From: JBCCBI01 sp039034155
Lineage (GTDB): Bacteria > Deinococcota > Deinococci > Deinococcales > Trueperaceae
NCBI GenBank assembly: GCA_039034155.1
Contig: JBCCBI010000057.1
Coordinates: 1 to 17,821 of the forward strand
Direction of reading: 5' to 3'
DNA length: 17,821 bases
This document shows positions 13,351 to 17,821 of the stretch, piece by piece. Both the position numbers and the translations under genes were made by a program. Numbering within the stretch: the stretch's first letter is position 1; every line of letters starts with the position of its first letter. A model generated the notes under the pieces. It was given only the letters and a program-made list of their open reading frames with translations, was not told the origin of the DNA and did not search any database.

Positions 13351-14559
13351 ATGGAACGAATCATCTTGCAACCTCACGTGCGTATTGGCGACCCGCATAT
13401 GAACAGTGACGACAAAAATCGCCTCAGCATTTTGGCAAACGTGGTTGAGCCGCTGGTCAGCCGGGATGCCGCTGGACACATTCGCAGCAACCTCGCTAAA
13501 AGCTGGCAGGTCTCAGATGACGGGCGGCAGTGGCAGCTCGAGCTACACGACAACATCACATTTAGTGACGGTACGTCCCTTATTGCAGCTGATGTTGTTG
13601 CCAACTTAGCGCGCATTCGTGACGAAGACTTAGGTGGGGAGCTTGGTACGGCTGGCGTCTATCAAAGCTACCTAGCAGGTGCGCAGATTGACACCATAGG
13701 TGACACTGGCGTGCGCATTGACATGCCTGAACCCGCTTCAGAACTGTTGGATTTGCTCGAGCGGTTCCCCATTATGCCGGAAAAGCATTTGGGGGATGCT
13801 GTCTCAGCAGCGGATATCATCGGCACGGGCGGTTACAAGCTTGTGGATGTGACAGATGATGCCGTGGTGCTCGAGGCATCCAAAACTTACTGGCGTGACA
13901 CAAAGGCAATTGAGAGGCTCGAGTTTCGTGCCCAAGCTGACCCCGAAGCACGCGTTAACGCCTTGCTTGCTGGCAAAGCACACATCATTAATGAAGTGCC
14001 CTTGGCACACTTACCAGACGTTGTGCAAAGTGCTCGCCTTGTGAGTTTGCAGAGTACGGTCTGCGTCATTGTTATGTTTAACCTGCTGTCAGAGGCCGTG
14101 AGTGATGCCCGTGTACGTCAAGCCCTCAACTATGCTGTGGACAGCAAAGCCCTCATCAAATCACTGCATCAAGGCTACGCGCTACCCCTGTACGGGCCCC
14201 TGCTGCCGTTACATGCTGGCTTTGACAGTAGTATCAGCGGCTATGACTACAATCCAGACAAAGCGCGTAGGTTGCTTGAAGACGCTGGTCTAAGTGAGAT
14301 TAGCCTTGTTTTAGACGCACCCACCATTCACCCACACGAGTCACCTCGGTTAGTTAAAATGATTGCTCAACAATGCGCTGAGGTAGGTATTAACCTCACC
14401 GTCAAGTTGCACGAAGACCGTCCAGCTTATGCGGAGATGGTGCGAGCTAGCGCTAGCAACGTGCAAGATGCGTGTGTGTTTGACTCGAGCCCCATCAGCA
14501 GTTACCGGATTTTGCGCGAAAAATTTCATTCTGGTGTGCAAGGACCGTGGTGGTTGGGA
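13351..14559 (+). CDS. ABC transporter substrate-binding protein (SBP_bac_5), C-terminus lost
   Basis: About 403 residues of a peptide/nickel-type extracellular solute-binding protein, family 5. Recognisable blocks are L-A-K-S-W-Q-V-S-D-D-G-R-Q-W at 48-61 with F-S-D-G at 71-74, G-T-G-G-Y-K-L-V-D, V-R-Q-A-L-N-Y-A-V-D, Y-N-P-D-K-A-R-R-L-L-E-D-A-G, and finally L-R-E-K-F-H-S-G-V-Q-G-P-W-W-L-G. After that the frame runs into antisense pilT, so the last ~100 residues are missing. The start at 13351 puts family homology at the very N-terminus, with no signal peptide. A TAGTAT box ends 4 bases before it. An upstream GTG at 13327 would add eight residues that do not resemble a signal peptide either. 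Without export it could not serve a normal permease, unless exported some other way. Confidence 0.8.
14553..14559. other. Probable chimeric join (SBP sense / pilT antisense)
   Basis: SBP homology on the plus strand continues to W-L-G (14551-14559). PilT homology on the minus strand continues to F-S-Q (14554-14562). The two overlap in the few bases TGGTTGG, which each family can explain. Beyond it each protein turns into the antisense of the other. GC content rises sharply and CTCGAG sites become rare to the right. Confidence 0.8.
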
Positions 14560-15570
14560 AAACTGCGCTTTGGCGATGAGGTTTGCCGCAGCCGGGGTGA
14601 TTTGGAGGATTTCGCTGATGAGGACGCGGGTGCGTTTTCCCTTCTTGAAGTCGTGACGGTCCCCCGCGGCGGGACCATCGGCGGGGACGAGATGCTGAGC
14701 GAGCACGCCGCGCAAATTCATACTCAGCTGGCGGAGTACGCCCGGTTGCTCGTCGGAGGGGAAAACCGAAACGATTCGTTGGATCGCGCCGGCGCAGTCG
14801 GGAGCGTGAACCGTTGCAAAGACGAGGTGCCCCGTCTCCGCTGCCGTGATTGCGGTGCGGATCGTTTCGCGCTCGCGGATCTCGCCGACGAGGATAACGT
14901 CGGGATCCTGCCGAAGTGAAGAAACCAGCGCGGTCTGGAAGTCAGGCGCGTGGGTTCCGATCTGGCGCTGGTCTACCAGCGCCCGGTCGGAGACATGCAG
15001 ATACTCGACCGGATCTTCGATCGTGATGACGTGGACCGGACGGGTCTGATTGATGTGATCGATCAGTGTAGCGAGACTGGTGCTTTTTCCCGATCCGGTC
15101 GGCCCGGCGACGAGAACCAGCCCGTCGGGCAAATCGCACCACTTGATTGGCGACTCTGGCAATCCCAGCTCGGCGAGCGAGCGAAATTCGTTCTCAAGAC
15201 GACGCAAAGCGATCGCGTAGCCTGGGAGACGGCGGTAGATATTGAAACGGAAACGCCCCTCGCCATCGTCGCCCACCGTGAGGGCACCGTCGAGCGAACC
15301 GGTCGAGGGGATGGTTTCCTCGGTCGGGCCTTCCGCGAGTTCTTCGGCGAGGAATTCCATTTCCTCTTCCTCGAGGACGTCAGGGTAAGCGTCCAGCTCG
15401 CACAGTTTCCCGCTGATGCGGAAGAGAGGACGGTTGCGTGGCGCGAGGTGCAGATCGGACGCCTCGGTCTCTAGCAGGGTGCGAAGATAACGGTTCAGCA
15501 CTTTTCTCGGAGAGATTGTGTCTACCTCCGCCATCTCAACGCTCTCAGAACTGTCGCGGATGCCAATCAT
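14554..15570 (-). CDS. PilT-like type IV pilus ATPase, C-terminus lost
   Basis: About 339 residues of a hexameric secretion/retraction ATPase of the PilT group, a cytoplasmic motor for type IV pili. The N-terminal domain includes A-S-D-L-H-L at 37-42. The ATPase motifs, numbered from the ATG at 15570, are Walker A G-P-T-G-S-G-K-S-T (156-164), Asp box I-T-I-E-D-P-V-E-Y (182-190), Walker B D-P-D-V-I-L-V-G-E-I-R (222-232) and His box T-G-H-L-V-F-A-T-V-H (246-255). Homology stops after L-I-A-K-A-Q-F-S-Q at the join, so about 30-50 residues are absent. I chose ATG 15570 because it overlaps the pilO stop as ATGA. TTG at 15591 or ATG at 15534 are alternatives. An acidic insertion L-E-E-E-E-M-E-F lies at about 66-73. 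Confidence 0.87.
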
Positions 15571-16148
15571 CTGCAGATCCAGAGATTCCAAAGATGGATA
15601 GTTCGATTTCCCTCGACCGTCGATTCCATCTCGATTCCAGCGGGCACCAGTGGCAGGTTCGTTTGGCCGATCGCCGAGATTGTGCGGCGCATCGCATCGT
15701 AGCTACCCGCGAGGCGGAAGCGCCACAGCTCGGCCGAGGGAAGAGGTTCGAGTAAGGCCTCGAAATTTTTGCGCTGCTCATCGTCGGCGACGGCTTCCTC
15801 GACGAGGACGACTCCATTGCCGGCAAGCACATTACCGACAAACTCGCCTGCTTTTGCCTTCGCATCTGGGTCCGTCCAGAAAGCCTGGATCGCCTCGTTT
15901 CTCTCCCGCCTCTCTTTCGCTGCGGCCTGCTTCTCGCGGACTTCTGCCCCGAGCTTGCTTAACTCAGAGAGCACTTCCGCCTGTTCCTGAGCTGTAGGCA
16001 AACGAGCCTGCGCCACCGCGACCTGACGCCGCAGATCCTTGCTGTCCTCCCCCTCGGGACGAGCGATGAAGATCGCATACACCATCAGGAGAATCCCTGC
16101 GGGAAGCAGAGTCACCATGAGGCTGTCACGTGGAGTGAGTGGTTTCAT
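15567..16148 (-). CDS. PilO-like type IV pilus inner-membrane protein
   Basis: This 193-residue bitopic protein has one N-terminal transmembrane helix (about 9-28, L-M-V-T-L-L-P-A-G-I-L-L-M-V-Y-A-I-F). A long charged coiled coil follows at about 36-85, then a small periplasmic alpha/beta domain. This is the PilO/GspM layout, where the protein pairs with PilN to form the alignment platform of type IV pili. Sequence identity to classical PilO is not obvious; the call rests on architecture and position between a PilN-like gene and pilT. It starts 15 bases after the upstream stop and ends in an ATGA overlap with pilT, so the three genes form one operon. There is no strong ribosome-binding site. 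Confidence 0.6.
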   Translation of the reverse strand: MKPLTPRDSLMVTLLPAGILLMVYAIFIARPEGEDSKDLRRQVAVAQARLPTAQEQAEVLSELSKLGAEVREKQAAAKERRERNEAIQAFWTDPDAKAKAGEFVGNVLAGNGVVLVEEAVADDEQRKNFEALLEPLPSAELWRFRLAGSYDAMRRTISAIGQTNLPLVPAGIEMESTVEGNRTIHLWNLWICR

Positions 16149-16163
16149 GCTCGGATTGGGATT

Positions 16164-17789
16164 TCAAAAATTGACCGAAGCGGTCGTGGTGCCACGCGGA
16201 GCCACGGAGATGCCGGCGCTTTCAGCGTCAGCGGTTTTCTCGACCCCATCCTGGGGCTCGGATGCTTCGTCCTGACCGATTTCCTCCTCAATCGAGACTG
16301 GGCGCCCAGGGGTGAGCCGGATTTCGTAGCTCCAGGGACCTCCGTCGGGTCGCAGCATCCGCGCGGTGCGCCGGACGAGCGCGGCACGCCAACCATCCGA
16401 AGCGAGGGCCGCGTCGATCTGACTCGCGAGAGCTTGTGGGGCGTTGAAGGTGGTCGCCGCCCCGGTGACTATGGTATCGAGCTCGTCGGGGCGGAAGTCC
16501 ACCACCACCGCCTCCGTCACTTTCGAACCTGTCGCGATGCCATCGAGGAGGGCTCCGATCCGGCGGCGATGGGCATAAACATTGACATCGCTACCGCCCT
16601 GATCTGCCTCTTCGGACTTGATCTTCTGTAGCTCTTGCTTCAACGCACTGATCTTCGAGCGCGATTCCGCGACCCGCTCTGCGGGAGCTTTGAGTCGCTC
16701 AAGATCGGACTCCAGATTGGCCTGGATGCGCTCGGTCACGAAGTAGTGTCCGCCAAGTAGCACCGCCACTGGCACTGCGATCAACGCCGCTCGGGTTGCG
16801 ATTGCGGCACCGGATGTGGGCGGTTTCGGGACTTTCACTACCGGTTGACCGAGCAGCTTGCCCGAGAGGGGATCGCAACTGTTTGCTAAAGCGCCACTCC
16901 AGATCGTGACCGCCTCGATCTCTGAGAAATCGATACGAGTGATCTGAGGCGGAACTACCGGGACTGGTGGCGGTCCAGCCTGCCCTTCGTCGCCTTGGCG
17001 AAGAGGGGCGACCGGGGCTCCGGGAATCGGAACCTCTTTAACTGGTGATTCTGTGACTTGGGTTTCCGGGATCGTGAGTTCCGCATCCGCTACTCCCGCG
17101 AGGAAGCGCAATCCATCACTGGTTTCGAGCAAGGCGGTCATGACACGACCATCGACCTCGGCTTCGGCAAGTGCGTCGGGACCATTCCAGCCGTGCAAGT
17201 CGATCCGCTCTCCACCGGGCGCGTGGAAGAGAGCGAACTCATTCCAGACCTCGAGCTGAGGGGCAATGGGGTCGAGCCGGACCCCAGCCGGGTGCCCTAC
17301 CTCAACAAGACGACTTTTCGACGCCGTCGCGACTGCCGTTCGCATCGCCGCGACCTGACGCATCGCTACCTGCACCACCCAGCAAACTGCGATCCCCGGC
17401 TCACCCGGCAGTCGAGAAGTCGCCGCGACCGCCTCGGAGGACGAAAGCCCACTGATTGTCTGTGCCTCCAACTCCGCCGAAGTGCGGAGATCTTCTCCCG
17501 TGTCCGTCGGGATCTCCGCGATCACCGTGCTGACCCGATCGCTCAGAATCGTGATCTCGGGCGCCGGTTTAGGGCGGAGTTTGAGAAGCGGCGCGATCCA
17601 ATCCGCACCCGCGGTCGGCCCCATCGGATCGAAGGCGTGAATGCCGACTGGACCATTAAGATCGTCTTCCGCCGACTCCTCACCGCGATACACCGCCGCG
17701 ACCTCGAAGCGACCCGCCGCATTGCGGAGGTCAACACGGTAGTGGTGGCTACCGGCTTCGATGAGGAAGGTTTTGGCTGGGCGGGACAT
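16164..17789 (-). CDS. Fused PilM/PilN-like (GspL-like) pilus assembly protein
   Basis: This 541-residue inner-membrane protein appears to join the jobs of PilM (cytoplasmic) and PilN (membrane/periplasmic). Residues 1-240 form a soluble domain of alternating strands and helices, as expected for a degenerate actin-like PilM/GspL domain, but without clear ATP-binding motifs. Residues 241-285 are a proline-rich linker. One transmembrane helix is at about 328-347 (A-A-L-I-A-V-P-V-A-V-L-L-G-G), followed by a coiled coil to about 396. A PilN-like domain, residues 400-500, contains L-L-D-G-I-A-T-G-S-K-V-T and Y-E-I-R-L-T-P-G. The last 40 residues are acidic and probably disordered. The ATG at 17789 is 32 bases from the window edge. 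Function is inferred from topology and from its pilO-pilT neighbours. Confidence 0.55.
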   Translation of the reverse strand: MSRPAKTFLIEAGSHHYRVDLRNAAGRFEVAAVYRGEESAEDDLNGPVGIHAFDPMGPTAGADWIAPLLKLRPKPAPEITILSDRVSTVIAEIPTDTGEDLRTSAELEAQTISGLSSSEAVAATSRLPGEPGIAVCWVVQVAMRQVAAMRTAVATASKSRLVEVGHPAGVRLDPIAPQLEVWNEFALFHAPGGERIDLHGWNGPDALAEAEVDGRVMTALLETSDGLRFLAGVADAELTIPETQVTESPVKEVPIPGAPVAPLRQGDEGQAGPPPVPVVPPQITRIDFSEIEAVTIWSGALANSCDPLSGKLLGQPVVKVPKPPTSGAAIATRAALIAVPVAVLLGGHYFVTERIQANLESDLERLKAPAERVAESRSKISALKQELQKIKSEEADQGGSDVNVYAHRRRIGALLDGIATGSKVTEAVVVDFRPDELDTIVTGAATTFNAPQALASQIDAALASDGWRAALVRRTARMLRPDGGPWSYEIRLTPGRPVSIEEEIGQDEASEPQDGVEKTADAESAGISVAPRGTTTASVNF

Positions 17790-17794
17790 CGGAA

Positions 17795-17815
17795 GTTATC
17801 AGTTATCAGTGGTCA
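17795..17815. repeat. Short heptamer repeat upstream of the pilus operon
   Basis: GTTATCA occurs twice in tandem (17795-17808), followed by the related GTGGTCA (17809-17815), immediately upstream of the ATG at 17789. It is too short to show whether it belongs to a longer array, because the window ends at 17821. Confidence 0.6.
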
Positions 17816-17821
17816 GGGAAC

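Larger units (their letters stand above)
136..14489. repeat. Over-represented palindromic hexamer CTCGAG (often GCTCGAGC)
   Basis: By eye I count about 33 CTCGAG sites between 136 and 14489, for example at 136, 647, 1070, 1139, 1493, 3132, 5592, 6045, 7173, 8455, 9074, 10299, 10911, 10923, 11181, 12714, 13537, 13756, 13870, 13918 and 14484. About 23 are followed by C. They occur in every gene type and in different reading phases (Leu-Glu, Ser-Ser and others). Only two are seen in the 3.3 kb right of the join (15370, 17250). The pattern is like the HIP1 octamer of cyanobacteria. Confidence 0.8.

Noticed and set aside
14350..14553. C-terminal extension of the pilT frame beyond the join
   Set aside because: It is antisense to well-conserved SBP sequence and does not resemble the PilT C-terminus.
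14560..14919. C-terminal 120 residues of the SBP reading frame
   Set aside because: They lie antisense to the conserved pilT sequence and show no resemblance to the SBP family.
14950..15474. Plus-strand open frame of 174 codons
   Set aside because: It is a shadow of pilT in GC-rich DNA; the minus strand has all the ATPase motifs.
17250..17255. CTCGAG sites in the right block as part of the same signal
   Set aside because: Two sites in 3.3 kb are close to chance in GC-rich DNA, unlike the density left of the join.

Overview
The window looks like a chimeric contig made of three unrelated pieces. Bases 1 to about 115 are a GC-rich scrap of an antisense purF. Bases about 120 to 14,555 are one coherent genome segment of moderate GC. 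Bases about 14,554 to 17,821 are a GC-rich type IV pilus gene block. Both joins fall inside genes: MATE transporter against purF, and an ABC substrate-binding protein against pilT. In each case the two proteins lie on opposite strands and both are cut. GC content and the density of the hexamer CTCGAG change at the joins. Assembly chimerism is the simplest explanation, so gene order across the joins should not be interpreted.

Central segment, probable host. It carries LysY-type and LysZ-type enzymes of the LysW carrier-protein route for lysine (and possibly arginine), a YfiT/BstA-like DinB thiol transferase (bacillithiol-type), and many genes whose start codon lies only 4-9 nt after a TANNNT box, the leaderless architecture well known in Deinococcota. 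This suggests a Deinococcota (Truepera-like) or similar bacterium with unusually low GC; it is an inference, not a proof. CTCGAG occurs about 33 times in 14.4 kb by my count, against about 3.5 expected for a random hexamer.

Layout of the central segment: 3' end of a MATE/DinF exporter (+); YfiT-like DinB protein (+); lysY and a GNAT acetyltransferase translationally coupled through GTGA (+); a 33-bp tandem repeat between convergent genes; an alpha/beta hydrolase (-); a frameshifted small gene resembling DUF2442 proteins (-); a YcaQ/AlkX-type DNA glycosylase (+); two unrecognised genes (-); a 17-codon leaderless leader ORF overlapping lysZ (+); a small membrane protein (+); a 3-hydroxybutyrate dehydrogenase (-); a spacer with a 13-bp-arm nested hairpin and a perfect 24-bp palindrome; a SulP transporter fused to STAS and cyclic-nucleotide-binding domains (-); a 0.5-kb divergent spacer containing five short tandem duplications; an EamA/DMT exporter (+); and a truncated SBP_bac_5 protein without signal peptide (+).

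Right segment, all on the minus strand: a fused PilM/PilN-like protein, a PilO-like protein, and a PilT-like ATPase lacking its C-terminus, tightly spaced as an operon. The style (GC-rich, fused GspL-like inner-membrane protein) fits Verrucomicrobiota or a related phylum, but I cannot confirm this.

I saw no tRNA, rRNA, CRISPR array, insertion sequence or phage module, and no obvious defence system. The most interesting signals are the CTCGAG excess, the leaderless leader ORF in front of lysZ, and the palindrome/hairpin pair downstream of the SulP gene.
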